From positions 1 to 43,896 of the forward strand of contig JAFKLT010000074.1 of the NCBI GenBank assembly GCA_017309275.1: a DNA stretch of 43,896 nt, in the 5' to 3' direction. Both the position numbers and the translations under genes were made by a program. Under the pieces are notes generated by a model. The model searched no databases. It saw only the letters and a list, made by a program, of their open reading frames with translations, and was not told the DNA's origin. Shown piece by piece: positions 7,072 through 18,587 of the stretch. This stretch comes from Sphingomonadales bacterium (lineage in GTDB: Bacteria; Pseudomonadota; Alphaproteobacteria; Sphingomonadales; Sphingomonadaceae). Within the stretch, counting starts at the first letter, position 1, and each line of letters starts with the position of its first letter.

Positions 7072-8283
7072 ATGGCTACAGGCAACCGGATCGTAACCTT
7101 CGAGAAACCGATGGAAATGAAGGTCAACACCTTCAAATTCCCGGAGCTGATTACTCCACAGGGCAAAAAAGCTCCCCACGGCGCCATTCTCAAGATCGTC
7201 ACCACGAACATCTGCGGCAGCGACCTTCACATCTACCGAGGTTCGTTTGAAGTCCCCAAGGGGATGACGATGGGCCACGAAATGACCGGCGAGGTGATCG
7301 AGGTCGGCTCCGACGTCGAATATATCAAGGTCGGCGATATCGTGTCCGTTCCCTTTAACGTCGGCTGCGGACGCTGCTACAACTGCAAGCACATGCGCTC
7401 GGACGTGTGCGAGCACACCAACCCCGAAGTCGACTGCGGCGCCTATGGCTTTAACCTGGGTGGATGGACCGGGGGGCAGGGGGATTACCTGTTCGTGCCC
7501 TATGCAGACTTCAATCTGCTGGCTTTCCCCGACAAGGACGCGGCCATGGCGAAGATCCGTGATCTGACGCTCCTTTCGGACGTGTTGCCGACCGCGTTCC
7601 ACGGGTTCGCCGCTCCCGACTGGCCGGCGCAACCGGCCTATATCGTCGGCGAGAATGTGCTGATCTTCGGCGCGGGGCCTGTCGGCCGCGCGGGCGCCGC
7701 CTGTGCGAAGCTCCTCGGTGCCGGCGCCATCATCGTCGCCGACTTCATTCAGGAGCGGCTCGATCTGCTCAAGCCGCACGGCGTCGAGACCATCAACCTG
7801 TCGGACGGCATTCCGATCGAAGATCATCTGGAGCGGATCACCGGCAAGCGCGAGGCCGATCGCGTCATCGACTATGTGGGCCTCGACTGTCGCGGGTTCG
7901 GGGCGGAGTCCGACCAGATCGTCGAGAACGCCGTCACCAACGCCCTGCTGAAATATGTCCGCTTCGGCGGGATGACCAGCACGGTCGGCGTATATTGCCC
8001 CAATCCGATCTCCAAGAATCGGGACAACAAGAAGGGCAGCATGGAAGTCGATTGGGCCAGTGGCTGGATCAAGTCGCCGCGGATGTCGGCAGGCCAGTCG
8101 CCGACGGCCAATTACAACCACGCCCTCATGCGGGCCATCCTGAACGATCGGATGCCCTATCTGACTCCGATGATGAACACGAAGATCATCAAGCTGGAGG
8201 ACGCGCCGGCGGCCTACAAGGAGTTCGATGACGGATCGGCGTTCAAGTACGTCATCGATCCGCACGGCTCTGTGGCGGCCTGA
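7072..8283 (+). CDS. fdhA: Glutathione-independent formaldehyde dehydrogenase (zinc-dependent)
   Basis: 403 residues. The ATG at 7072 follows a GCAGGAG ribosome site; the earlier in-frame ATG at 7012 has none. Closely follows Pseudomonas putida-type formaldehyde dehydrogenase/dismutase: catalytic zinc region ICGSDLH and GHEMTGEV, structural-zinc cysteines within CGRCYNCKHMRSDVC, the long insert with DWTGGQ-like GGWTGGQGDY and VPYADFNLL, and the Rossmann motif GAGPVG. Such enzymes oxidise formaldehyde to formate with tightly bound NAD(H) and need no glutathione; some members dismutate aldehydes, which cannot be excluded. A strong hairpin terminator follows. Together with adhC it gives the plasmid two independent formaldehyde oxidation routes. 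Confidence 0.93.
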   Translation: MATGNRIVTFEKPMEMKVNTFKFPELITPQGKKAPHGAILKIVTTNICGSDLHIYRGSFEVPKGMTMGHEMTGEVIEVGSDVEYIKVGDIVSVPFNVGCGRCYNCKHMRSDVCEHTNPEVDCGAYGFNLGGWTGGQGDYLFVPYADFNLLAFPDKDAAMAKIRDLTLLSDVLPTAFHGFAAPDWPAQPAYIVGENVLIFGAGPVGRAGAACAKLLGAGAIIVADFIQERLDLLKPHGVETINLSDGIPIEDHLERITGKREADRVIDYVGLDCRGFGAESDQIVENAVTNALLKYVRFGGMTSTVGVYCPNPISKNRDNKKGSMEVDWASGWIKSPRMSAGQSPTANYNHALMRAILNDRMPYLTPMMNTKIIKLEDAPAAYKEFDDGSAFKYVIDPHGSVAA

Positions 8284-8291
8284 CCATCTAA

Positions 8292-9737
<1,446 letters not shown>

Positions 9738-9788
9738 TCCCTCAACTCTAACCTTCAATTTCAATAGTTAACCTCAAGGAAGAATATC

Positions 9789-10187
9789 ATGGCTGATCCC
9801 GTTATCTCCGGCAACGGCGTGTTCTCGCACGTCTTCATCGGCGCGGCCGATGTCGAGCAGTCGGCAGCGTTCTACGACGCCGCTCTGGGCGCCCTGGGCG
9901 TCAAGAACCTCGGCCCCTTCGGCAATGGTTGGGTGCTCTACGGCCGCGAAAAGCCTGCTTTCATCATTGCCCGTCCCGGCAATGGCGAAGCGCCCTCCAG
10001 CAACGGCGTGACGGTCGGCTTCGCCGCCGCGACGCCCGCCGAAGTGGACGCTTTCCACGCGGCCGGCCTCGCCGCTGGTGGCACCGACGAGGGCCAGCCC
10101 GGCCCGCGGGGCCACCTGCCGGGTGCCTATGCGGCCTATCTGCGCGATCCGGCGGGCACCAAGGTCTGCTCGTACACCTTCATCTAA
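9789..10187 (+). CDS. VOC (glyoxalase-fold) family protein
   Basis: 132 residues with the beta-alpha-beta-beta-beta modules of the vicinal oxygen chelate fold: FSHVFIGAADVEQSAAFYDAAL at the N-terminus and YAAYLRDPAGTKVCSYTF at the C-terminus. The ATG at 9789 has an AAGGAAG ribosome site, 51 bp after adhC. Its place between adhC and the S-formylglutathione hydrolase gene suggests a role with a glutathione adduct, for example as a glyoxalase-like or adduct-forming enzyme. The metal ligands and substrate are not clear from sequence alone, so only the family is assigned. Confidence 0.9.
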   Translation: MADPVISGNGVFSHVFIGAADVEQSAAFYDAALGALGVKNLGPFGNGWVLYGREKPAFIIARPGNGEAPSSNGVTVGFAAATPAEVDAFHAAGLAAGGTDEGQPGPRGHLPGAYAAYLRDPAGTKVCSYTFI

Positions 10188-10231
10188 AGCCGGAAGGTGA
10201 GGGCGATACCGGCAACCCTATGACTGGCTGT

Positions 10232-10257
10232 CGCCGGCGCTGGAACAGGCGCCGGCG
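10232..10257 (+). terminator. Stem-loop before fghA
   Basis: CGCCGGCGC (10232-10240) pairs with GCGCCGGCG (10249-10257) around an 8-base loop in the 147-bp gap between the VOC gene and fghA. There is no U-run. It may be a weak terminator or an attenuation structure that lowers downstream expression, rather than a full stop. Confidence 0.5.
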
Positions 10258-10334
10258 CTTCCCCCCGCACCACAGCCAGGAAAAGGGCGCCTATCACCAC
10301 ACCGTCCACCAACCGTCGAAGCAAGGAAACAAAA

Positions 10335-11165
10335 ATGGAACGTGTCGAACATCACGCCAGCTTCGGCGGTTGGCAGGACGTCTATCAGCATGACTCGATC
10401 AGCCTGGGTTGCCCGATGAAGGTCGGCGTCTATCTGCCTCCCCAGGTGAAGGACGGTCGCGTGCCGGTGCTGTATTGGCTGTCCGGCCTGACTTGCACCG
10501 AACAGAATTTCATTACGAAGGCTGTCGCGCAGCGTTTCGCTGCCGAGCACGGGATCATCCTCGTCGCGCCGGACACGAGCCCGCGAGGCGAAGGCGTGGC
10601 CGACGATCCCAGCTATGATCTGGGACAGGGCGCCGGCTTCTACGTCAACGCGACTGAGGAACCTTGGGCTGCCCACTACCGCATGTACGATTATGTCGTC
10701 GAGGAATTGCCGGCGCTGATCGAAGCCACATTTCCGGCCGATGATCGCCGGGCGATTGCCGGTCATTCGATGGGCGGGCACGGCGCACTCGTTGCCGCTC
10801 TGCGCAATCCGGGGCGCTATCGCAGCGTATCGGCCTTTTCGCCGATCGTCGCGCCGAGCCAGGTGCCTTGGGGCGAGCGCGCTCTGACGGCCTATCTCGG
10901 AGACGATCGCGCCGGGTGGAAGCATTACGACACCATCGAACTCATCAAGTCCGCCAGCGAGCGCCTGCCGTTGCTCGTCGATCAGGGCATGGATGATGAG
11001 TTTCTGGATCGCGAGCTGCGCCCGGATCTGCTGAAGGCGGCCTGCGAGGCTGCGGGGCACCCGCTGATCCTCAACCTGCGACCCGGCTACGATCACAGCT
11101 ATTATTTCATCGCTAGCTTCATCGGCGAGCATATCGGCCATCATGCCAAGGCGCTGTTCCAATGA
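10335..11165 (+). CDS. fghA: S-formylglutathione hydrolase
   Basis: 276 residues of the esterase D branch of alpha/beta hydrolases, the typical FrmB/FghA size. The nucleophile elbow GHSMGG places the catalytic serine at residue 145; the acid is in the VDQGMDDEF segment and the histidine in GYDHSYYF. LSGLTCTEQNFITKA near the N-terminus is diagnostic for the family. It hydrolyses S-formylglutathione from AdhC to formate and free glutathione, completing the glutathione-dependent route. An AAGGAAA ribosome site precedes the ATG. The stop overlaps the start of ndh by 4 bp, so the two genes are coupled. Confidence 0.97.
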   Translation: MERVEHHASFGGWQDVYQHDSISLGCPMKVGVYLPPQVKDGRVPVLYWLSGLTCTEQNFITKAVAQRFAAEHGIILVAPDTSPRGEGVADDPSYDLGQGAGFYVNATEEPWAAHYRMYDYVVEELPALIEATFPADDRRAIAGHSMGGHGALVAALRNPGRYRSVSAFSPIVAPSQVPWGERALTAYLGDDRAGWKHYDTIELIKSASERLPLLVDQGMDDEFLDRELRPDLLKAACEAAGHPLILNLRPGYDHSYYFIASFIGEHIGHHAKALFQ

Positions 11166-12517
11166 GCGCGGCGGCATCCTCGGCCATGCGCGAAATCGCG
11201 TCCAGCAATGACCCCGCCTCCGGTCGCCATCGCGTGGTGGTCGTGGGCGCGGGCTTCGGCGGCCTCGAAACCGTCCAGCGGCTCGCGGGGAGCGGCGTTG
11301 ACATCACCCTTGTCGATCGCCGCAACCACCATCTTTTTCAGCCGCTGCTCTATCAGGTCGCGGGCGCGTCGCTGTCGCCATCGGAGATCGCCTGGCCGAT
11401 CCGCTCGCTCTTCGCCAAGCGCAAGGACGTTCGGACTCTGCTCGGTGAGGTCGAAGGCGTGGACACGGGCAACCGGCGCGTCGTTCTCGAAGACGGCTCG
11501 ACGCTTGGCTATGACACACTCGTCATCGCGACGGGCGCGCGGCATTCCTATTTCGGGCATGACCAATGGGAGCCTTATGCTCCGGGCCTCAAATCGCTCG
11601 AAGATGCGACCACCATTCGCCGGCGCCTTCTCGTCGCGTTCGAAGAAGCCGAGCGCGAGAGCGATCCCGCGCGCCGTGCGGCCTTGCAGACCTTCGTTAT
11701 CATCGGCGGCGGGCCTACCGGCGTCGAACTGGCCGGCACGATCGCGGAGCTTGCCCGTCTGACACTGGTGCGCGATTTCCGGTCGATCGATCCGCGCGCG
11801 ACGCGGGTGGTGCTGGTCGAAGCCGGGCAGCGGCTCCTGCAGGTCTTCCCGGAAGATCTGTCGGCCTATACCGCTCAGGCGCTTGAAAAGCTCGGTGTCG
11901 AAATCAAGCTCGGCAAGCCGGTCACGGAATGTTCCGAGCATGGGGTCGTGGTCGACGGTGTGCCTATTCCCGCTGAAACGATTTTGTGGGCAGCAGGCGT
12001 TCAGGCCTCGCCCGCCGCGCGCTGGCTGAACGCTGAAGCCGATCGCGCGGGCCGCGTGGTCGTCGGGCCGGACCTGACAGTGCCAGGACACCCCGACATT
12101 TTCGTGATCGGCGATACCGCAGCCTCGAACGGGTATGACGGCAAGCCGGTGCCCGGTCTCGCGCCGGCTGCAAAGCAGGCCGGACAATATGTGGCCCGGC
12201 TGATCCGCCAGCGCTTTAAGGGGCAGAATGCTTCGGAACCGTTCCGTTACCGGCATCAAGGCAATCTGGCGACGATCGGCCGCAGCCTTGCGGTCGTCGA
12301 TATGGGCGGGTTCAAATTGCGCGGTGTTCTGGCGTGGTGGATGTGGAAACTGATCCACATCTACTTCCTGATCGGGACGCAAAATCGGATGAGTGTTGCA
12401 CTAAGCTGGATGTGGACCCACGGCATAGGATATCGTGGCTCGCGTCTGATTACTTACAGCGATCTCGCTCAGCACGATGCCGGGCAGGACCATGACAAGG
12501 GGAGGGAAGGCGATTGA
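11162..12517 (+). CDS. ndh: Type II NADH:quinone oxidoreductase (NDH-2)
   Basis: 451 residues. Two dinucleotide-binding folds are visible: VVVVGAGFGGLE near the N-terminus for FAD and FVIIGGGPTGVELAG near residue 180 for NADH, with the late flavin box FVIGDTAA. A hydrophobic, aromatic C-terminal region (WWMWKLIHIYFLIG) would anchor it to the membrane. NDH-2 passes electrons from NADH to quinone without pumping protons. Being coupled to fghA (4-bp overlap), it is positioned to reoxidise the NADH made by AdhC and hand electrons to the plasmid's own cytochrome bd. That coupling is inferred from gene order. Confidence 0.95.
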   Translation: MSAAASSAMREIASSNDPASGRHRVVVVGAGFGGLETVQRLAGSGVDITLVDRRNHHLFQPLLYQVAGASLSPSEIAWPIRSLFAKRKDVRTLLGEVEGVDTGNRRVVLEDGSTLGYDTLVIATGARHSYFGHDQWEPYAPGLKSLEDATTIRRRLLVAFEEAERESDPARRAALQTFVIIGGGPTGVELAGTIAELARLTLVRDFRSIDPRATRVVLVEAGQRLLQVFPEDLSAYTAQALEKLGVEIKLGKPVTECSEHGVVVDGVPIPAETILWAAGVQASPAARWLNAEADRAGRVVVGPDLTVPGHPDIFVIGDTAASNGYDGKPVPGLAPAAKQAGQYVARLIRQRFKGQNASEPFRYRHQGNLATIGRSLAVVDMGGFKLRGVLAWWMWKLIHIYFLIGTQNRMSVALSWMWTHGIGYRGSRLITYSDLAQHDAGQDHDKGREGD

Positions 12518-13836
12518 GTGAAGAGGGCAGCGCCGAGAACAGCGGTTCAACTGTCTATGGAATGCCCACCTATGAGAATAGGCGGGTTGCCATCGACGAG
12601 GTTCATGCGCGCCCTTATTTGCTGATAGATGCGCCGCGTGCCCTGGTGCAGCTCGCCTTCATGAACGAGGGCAATCTGACGAAGGACAAGGCGACCCTCG
12701 CGGAAATATCGAGCCGGATGGGCGCCCCGCTGCCGGATCAGGACACACCTCTTCATGGCCTGACCTGGGATCAGGGTAAATTGCACTGTGAGAAGCACAC
12801 CGAGTTCTCGACCTACTTGTGGAGTGCGCCCCTCGATCCGGGCACCGGGGAGCTGGCGGGTGAAGATCCGTTCAAGCACGGCTTTACGCCGCCCGGGCCG
12901 GTCATTTGCGGCGTCCGCCTGGACGTTGTTACGTGGACCGAAGAGACCGCGACCTATATCGATCGCTTCGACCCGATCAGCCGGTGTCATTCGCTCGTCG
13001 AGGATGGCATGGCCGATATCGTCACCGATTTCCGTCAGGACGCCGATGGGCTAACCCGCATCCTCATCCTCGATCGCGGTTTGACGCCGATCCGGCTTGG
13101 CGCGCTGGCACAGCGGCTCCTCGAAATCGAGACCTATCGGACGCTGGCCCTGCTCGGCATCCCACTGACCCAATCGCTGGGGCCGCATCTGCGCAGCATA
13201 GAGAAGCGCCTTGCCGCCATCACCAACGAGATGCGCAAATCTGCACGCCGCGACAGCGAGGGGCTACTTTCCCGGCTGACCGACCTTTCGGCCGAGCTGG
13301 AGGCGGACACGGCGTCCAGCCTCTACCGCTTCGGTGCGAGCCGTGCCTATTATGAAATCGTCGAGGAGCGGCTTGCAGCGCTCGGCGAAACCTTCGTCCC
13401 GGGCTGCTATCGCTGGCGCAACTTCCTCCATCGCAGGATCGCGCCCGCCATGCGGACCTGTCGCGTGATCGAGGAACGGCAAGCCAATCTCTCCGACAAG
13501 CTGGCGCGCGCGACCACGCTGCTGCGGTCGTGGATCGATGTGCAACTCGAACGCCAGAACAGCGATCTGCTGGCCTCGATGGACAATCGGGCGAAGCTGC
13601 AATTGCAGCTTCAACAGACCGTGGAAGGCCTGTCTGTCGCGGCGATCTCCTATTATGTGATCGGCCTGCTCTCCTATCTCATCAAGGGCATACCGGGGAT
13701 TCACGACATGGTGGCGCCCGAGCTGGTGATCGCCGCTCTGGTTCCCCTTGCCGTCCTTGGTGTCTGGTGGACCGTTCGACAGATCAGGAACGCGCACAGC
13801 GACCATGGACCGCCGCCCGCAAAAAAGCAGATATGA
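12514..13836 (+). CDS. DUF3422 family membrane-anchored protein
   Basis: 440 residues. The start is read as TTG at 12514, overlapping the ndh stop and preceded by GGGAGGGAAGG; an ATG at 12562 is the alternative. The DEVHARPY box near the N-terminus is the hallmark of DUF3422. The middle is alpha-helical and probably coiled coil (about residues 210-330), and two hydrophobic helices near residues 374-395 and 407-425 end the protein, giving a membrane-anchored cytoplasmic body. The family's function is not established. Overlap with ndh suggests co-translation and a membrane or respiratory connection. Confidence 0.88.
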   Translation: MSEEGSAENSGSTVYGMPTYENRRVAIDEVHARPYLLIDAPRALVQLAFMNEGNLTKDKATLAEISSRMGAPLPDQDTPLHGLTWDQGKLHCEKHTEFSTYLWSAPLDPGTGELAGEDPFKHGFTPPGPVICGVRLDVVTWTEETATYIDRFDPISRCHSLVEDGMADIVTDFRQDADGLTRILILDRGLTPIRLGALAQRLLEIETYRTLALLGIPLTQSLGPHLRSIEKRLAAITNEMRKSARRDSEGLLSRLTDLSAELEADTASSLYRFGASRAYYEIVEERLAALGETFVPGCYRWRNFLHRRIAPAMRTCRVIEERQANLSDKLARATTLLRSWIDVQLERQNSDLLASMDNRAKLQLQLQQTVEGLSVAAISYYVIGLLSYLIKGIPGIHDMVAPELVIAALVPLAVLGVWWTVRQIRNAHSDHGPPPAKKQI

Positions 13837-13898
13837 TCCCTTTATCGCCTCCGTGCGTCTAGCGCGCGCCGGGGGCGAAACCGGCAGGAGGATTTCCA

Positions 13899-15875
13899 GT
13901 GTCGACCGATGTTTTCATACTGCACTCGCAATACACGCCGGCAGGCGATCAGCCCGAAGCGATCGCGCGCCTGATCGCCGGCGTCGAAGAGGGGGCACAT
14001 CACCAGACCCTCAAGGGCATCACGGGCTCGGGCAAGACCTTCACGATGGCGAACATCATCCATCGTCTGAAGCGCCCCACCTTGATCCTTGCCCCCAACA
14101 AGACGCTGACATCGCAGCTCTATGACGAGATGCGGCGATTTTTCCCTGAAAACGCCGTGGAGTATTTCGTCTCCTATTACGACTATTTCCAACCGGAAGT
14201 GTATCTGCCGGGCCGCGATGAGTTCATTCCGAAGGATTCCTCGATCAACGAGCATCTGGAACGGTTGCGCCTGTCGACGACAAAATCGCTGATCGAGCGC
14301 CGCGATACGATCGTCGTCGCCTCGGTATCGTCGATCTACGGCATGGGCGATCCCGACAATTATCGCGCGCTCCAGGTTCCGCTGACCGAGGGCGCGCGGT
14401 TGGGACAGGAAGAGCTTTTCCGCAGCCTGGCGCGCCTGCAATATGATCGGGCCGAGCATAAGCTGAAGCGCGGCACTTATCGCGCTGATGGCGACGCTGT
14501 TGAGATTTACCCGGCGGATTCGGAATATAAGGCGCTGCGCGTCGGTTTGGCAAACGGCGTGATCGCGTCGCTCCAATGGTTCGATGCGGCGACCGGCAAG
14601 CCGATGGAAAGCGCCGATCACTATCTTGTCTCGCCCAAGACTGTTCTGGCGGCGACCGCAGATCAGGCCCGCAAGGCCGCCACGGCGATCCTCGAAGAGT
14701 TGGAAACGCAGGTCGAACGGCTGACCAGCGAAAACCGCCTGACGGAAGCGGCGCGCCTCTATGATCGCATCACCAACGATGCCGAGATGTTGCGCGAGGT
14801 CGGATATTGCTCGGGCATGGAAAATTACGCCTGCTATCTGAGCGGTCGTGACCCTGCGCTCCCGCCCATAACCCTGCTCGACTATCTGCCCAAGGACGGG
14901 CTGCTGTTCGTCGACGAATCGCATGTGATGATCCCACAGATCTCGGCGATGTTCCGGGGCGACCAGGCCCGCAAGGATACGCTGATCGATTATGGCTTCC
15001 GCCTGCCGTCTTCGAAGGACAGCCACCCCCTGAGCTTCCACGAGTTCGAACAGGTCAAGCCGCAGACGATCTTCGTGTCCGCCACCCCCGGCGCTTATGA
15101 GGTAAAGGCCTCGCAAGGCAGGGTGGTTGAACAGATCGTGCGGCCGACCGGCCTGCTCGATCCGAAGGTGGAAGTCCGCCCGTCCCAAGGCGCGCGTGAC
15201 GATTTGCTACGCGAGATCGCGCAGCGCACGCAGCGCGATGAGCGCGTGCTGGTTACGACGCTGACCAAGGTTGCGACCGAGGAGCTGCACGCTTTCCTCG
15301 AAAGCGAAGGCATTCGCGCGCGTTACATGCACTCTGACATCAAGGTCGAGGATAGGGTCGCGATCATCGAGGGCCTGCGCGTGGGCGAGTTCGACGTGCT
15401 GATCGGGATCAGTTTGCTGCGCGAAGGGCTCGACATCCCAGAAGCGTCGCTGATTGCGATCTTCGATGCAGACCGCGCGGGCTTCCTGCGCTCGGCCCAG
15501 GCGCTGATCCAGATGATCGGCCGCGTCGCGCGCAATGTGAACGGCACCGCTGTCCTCTACGCCGATATGGTGACGCCGGCGATGCGGGCCGCGATCGATG
15601 AGACCGAGAGCCGGCGACAGCGCCAGATCGCCTTCAACGAGGAGAACGACGTCACACCGCTCTCGTCGGTTCGCGGCCTGGCGTCGGCGCAGCCCTACGG
15701 GCAAGAGCCGTCGGTCCATTCGGAAGCCTTCTGCGAGAACCTGTACGAGCTTTGCGACCGGATCACGGAGAAGGAACAGGCGCTGCTCGCGGCGGTGGAT
15801 CACGGCCAAGAGGATCGGGCCGAGACGATCCGGGGCGAGCTGGACGGCCTCTACCGTCAGTTCATTTATCTGTGA
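13899..15875 (+). CDS. uvrB: Excinuclease ABC subunit UvrB
   Basis: 658 residues, close to the usual length. The GTG start is set by the AGGAGG site just upstream. Walker A GITGSGKT (residues 40-47), the DNA-gripping beta-hairpin region with YYDYFQPEVYLPGRDEF, the DESH helicase box and the QMIGRVARN motif are all present; the last is usually IGRAARN. A UVR-type C-terminal segment (ENLYELCDRITEKEQALLAA) is recognisable. UvrB verifies damage and recruits UvrC. No uvrC is in the window, so it would have to use a host UvrC. It lies 22 bp before uvrA in the formaldehyde run, suiting repair of formaldehyde-induced bulky lesions. Confidence 0.96.
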   Translation: MSTDVFILHSQYTPAGDQPEAIARLIAGVEEGAHHQTLKGITGSGKTFTMANIIHRLKRPTLILAPNKTLTSQLYDEMRRFFPENAVEYFVSYYDYFQPEVYLPGRDEFIPKDSSINEHLERLRLSTTKSLIERRDTIVVASVSSIYGMGDPDNYRALQVPLTEGARLGQEELFRSLARLQYDRAEHKLKRGTYRADGDAVEIYPADSEYKALRVGLANGVIASLQWFDAATGKPMESADHYLVSPKTVLAATADQARKAATAILEELETQVERLTSENRLTEAARLYDRITNDAEMLREVGYCSGMENYACYLSGRDPALPPITLLDYLPKDGLLFVDESHVMIPQISAMFRGDQARKDTLIDYGFRLPSSKDSHPLSFHEFEQVKPQTIFVSATPGAYEVKASQGRVVEQIVRPTGLLDPKVEVRPSQGARDDLLREIAQRTQRDERVLVTTLTKVATEELHAFLESEGIRARYMHSDIKVEDRVAIIEGLRVGEFDVLIGISLLREGLDIPEASLIAIFDADRAGFLRSAQALIQMIGRVARNVNGTAVLYADMVTPAMRAAIDETESRRQRQIAFNEENDVTPLSSVRGLASAQPYGQEPSVHSEAFCENLYELCDRITEKEQALLAAVDHGQEDRAETIRGELDGLYRQFIYL

Positions 15876-15897
15876 CGCGCCGGGTGAAAGTGACCGA

Positions 15898-18552
15898 ATG
15901 AGCAAGGATCAGGAGCCTCAAACCACCCCCGGCAAGGAACGCGCGCCGCGATCCGGCTTCGTACAAGTGCGCGGCGCGCGGCAGAACAACCTCAAGAATG
16001 TTGATGTGGACGTTCCGCGCGATGCCTTCGTGGTGTTCACCGGCATATCGGGATCGGGCAAGTCGAGCCTCGCCTTCGGCACCCTCTATGCCGAGGCACA
16101 GCGCCGCTATCTGGAATCGGTCGCGCCCTACGCCCGCCGCCTGATCGATCAGGCCGGCGTGCCGGAGGTTGACGCCATCGACGGGTTGCCGCCCGCGGTC
16201 GCGTTGCAGCAGCAGCGCGGCTCGGCCAATGCGCGGTCTTCGGTTGGCAGCGTGACGACGCTCTCCAGCCTGGTGCGGATGCTCTATTCGCGCGTCGGAG
16301 AATATCCGCGCAATCAGCCGATGCTCTATGCGGAGGACTTCTCCCCCAACACCGTGGCCGGGGCCTGCCCGACCTGCCACGGCATCGGGCGCGTCTATGA
16401 CGCGACCGAAGAGACGATGGTGCCCGACGACAGTCTCACCATTCGCGATCGGGCGATCGCGGCATGGCCGCCGGCGTGGCACGGCCAGAACCTGCGCGAT
16501 ATCCTTGTGTCGCTCGGCTATGATGTCGACACGCCATGGCGCGATCTTCCGAAGAAGGATCGTGACTGGATACTCTTCACCGACGAGACGCCGACGGTGC
16601 CGGTCTATGCGGGTCTGACGCCCGAACAGACGCGCGTTGCCCTCAAGCGTCGTATGGAGCCGAGCTATCAGGGCACCTTCACCGGCGCCCGTCGCTACGT
16701 GCTGGAGACCTTCGCCAACACCAAAAGCGCGCTGATGAAGAAGCGTGTCTCGCAATATATCATCGGCCGCGATTGCCCGACCTGCGACGGCAAGCGCCTG
16801 AAGCGCGAGGCCCTGTCGGTGAAGTTTGCCGGCCTGGACATCGCCGAGTTTGGCGACCTGACGGTGCTGAAGCTCCGGGACTTGCTCACGCCCGTCGCCC
16901 ATGGCGAGTATGGTAGCGCCTCGACGACCCTGAAGGGCCATGTTCTCGGCAAGGCGGCCCGCGATGCGGCGGTTGAACGTAGGGTCGCGGCGGGAGGCTC
17001 GGCACACAAGGCAGCGCCTGACGTGCGCCGCACGCCCAATCTTTCCGATGAGAAGCGGGTCGCCGCGCAGCGTCTCGCATCCGAGCTGCTCGAACGGCTA
17101 GGCCCGCTGATCGACCTTGGCCTTGGCTACATCTCGCTCGACCGCAGCACGCCGACGCTTTCCTCCGGCGAGCTGCAACGCCTGCGCCTTGCCACTCAAT
17201 TGTCGTCACAGCTTTTCGGCGTGGTCTATGTGCTGGACGAGCCATCGGCGGGGCTGCACCCGGCAGACGGCGAAGCGTTGCTGACCATCCTTGAGCGGCT
17301 GAAGGCGGCGGGCAACTCGCTGTTCGTTGTCGAGCATGATCTTGACGTGATCCGCCATGCCGAATGGCTGGTCGATGTGGGGCCAGGTGCCGGCGAAAAG
17401 GGCGGCGAAGTGCTCTACAGCGGCCCGATCGCAGGGCTTGCCGGCGTCGAGGCGTCGATCACCCGTCGCTATCTGTTCGCAGAACCTGACGCCCATGACC
17501 GGACCCCGCGCGAAGCAAAAGCATGGCTCCGTCTTGAAGGTGTGACCCGCAACAATCTTCACGGGCTCGACGTCGCGCTACCGATTGGCTGCTTCACCGC
17601 CGTCACCGGGGTTTCAGGATCGGGCAAGTCCAGTCTTGTCAGCCAGGCACTTCCGGAGCTTGTGACGGAACAACTCGGCGGCACGCCGGCTGCCGAGGAG
17701 GAGGATACCGATCCGCTGCTCGATGTTGCGCGGGAAGAGACCGAAGGCCGCATCGTTGCGGGCATGGAGCATGTGCGCAGGCTGGTGCGGGTCGATCAGA
17801 AGCCGATCGGCCGCACTCCACGCTCGAACCTCTCCACCTACAGCGGCCTGTTCGATCATGTGCGCAAGATCTTCGCGAACACCCCACTGGCGCGCCGGCG
17901 CCACTACAGCCCGGGCAGGTTCTCCTTCAACGTCGCACAGGGCCGCTGCCCGGTGTGCGAGGGTGAGGGCTTCGTCATGGTGGAGCTGTTGTTCCTGCCC
18001 AGCGTCTATGCGCCCTGCTCGACCTGCCATGGCAGCCGCTACAATCCGCAGACGCTCGAAGTCGAATGGAACGGCCGCAACATCGCCCAGGTGCTTGAGC
18101 TGACGGTGGACGAGGCGTGCGACTTCTTCGCGAGCGAACCGTCCGTCATGCGCTCGCTCGATGTGCTGCGGGAGATTGGCCTCGGCTATCTGAGGCTTGG
18201 ACAGCCGGCGACGGAACTGTCGGGCGGCGAGGCCCAGCGCATCAAGCTCGCGACCGAGCTGCAACGCGCCCAGCGTGGCAACACCATCTACATCCTCGAC
18301 GAGCCGACTTCGGGGCTTCACCCTTCCGACGCTGATCGGCTGATGCGGCACCTGCAGGGCCTTGTCGATGTCGGCAATACGGTCGTCGTCGTCGAGCATG
18401 ACATGCGAGCTATTTCACAGGTGGATTGGGTGATCGATCTGGGGCCTGGCGCTGGCGAAGATGGTGGCCGGATCATCGCGAGCGGCGTCCCTCACGATGT
18501 TGCCGAAGCGCAAGGCAGCCTGACCGCGCCTTATCTAAAGGCGGCGCTTTAG
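15898..18552 (+). CDS. uvrA: UvrA-like excinuclease ATPase, short (UvrA2-type) form
   Basis: 884 residues from the ATG at 15898, shorter than the ~940 of canonical UvrA. Both ABC ATPase halves are complete: Walker A GISGSGKS (49-56) and GVSGSGKS, signatures [12 protein letters not shown] and [12 protein letters not shown], and Walker B boxes [11 protein letters not shown] and [11 protein letters not shown]. Zinc-finger cysteines appear in [20 protein letters not shown] and CSTCHG. After [19 protein letters not shown] the sequence goes almost straight to [13 protein letters not shown], so the UvrB-binding and first zinc module of standard UvrA is missing. That is the hallmark of UvrA2 proteins linked to tolerance of DNA-damaging chemicals. 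Pairing with an adjacent uvrB is therefore unexpected. Confidence 0.93.
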   Translation: MSKDQEPQTTPGKERAPRSGFVQVRGARQNNLKNVDVDVPRDAFVVFTGISGSGKSSLAFGTLYAEAQRRYLESVAPYARRLIDQAGVPEVDAIDGLPPAVALQQQRGSANARSSVGSVTTLSSLVRMLYSRVGEYPRNQPMLYAEDFSPNTVAGACPTCHGIGRVYDATEETMVPDDSLTIRDRAIAAWPPAWHGQNLRDILVSLGYDVDTPWRDLPKKDRDWILFTDETPTVPVYAGLTPEQTRVALKRRMEPSYQGTFTGARRYVLETFANTKSALMKKRVSQYIIGRDCPTCDGKRLKREALSVKFAGLDIAEFGDLTVLKLRDLLTPVAHGEYGSASTTLKGHVLGKAARDAAVERRVAAGGSAHKAAPDVRRTPNLSDEKRVAAQRLASELLERLGPLIDLGLGYISLDRSTPTLSSGELQRLRLATQLSSQLFGVVYVLDEPSAGLHPADGEALLTILERLKAAGNSLFVVEHDLDVIRHAEWLVDVGPGAGEKGGEVLYSGPIAGLAGVEASITRRYLFAEPDAHDRTPREAKAWLRLEGVTRNNLHGLDVALPIGCFTAVTGVSGSGKSSLVSQALPELVTEQLGGTPAAEEEDTDPLLDVAREETEGRIVAGMEHVRRLVRVDQKPIGRTPRSNLSTYSGLFDHVRKIFANTPLARRRHYSPGRFSFNVAQGRCPVCEGEGFVMVELLFLPSVYAPCSTCHGSRYNPQTLEVEWNGRNIAQVLELTVDEACDFFASEPSVMRSLDVLREIGLGYLRLGQPATELSGGEAQRIKLATELQRAQRGNTIYILDEPTSGLHPSDADRLMRHLQGLVDVGNTVVVVEHDMRAISQVDWVIDLGPGAGEDGGRIIASGVPHDVAEAQGSLTAPYLKAAL

Positions 18553-18587
18553 CCGCTTGGACGCCGGCGACAGGGGGGAGTGGGACT

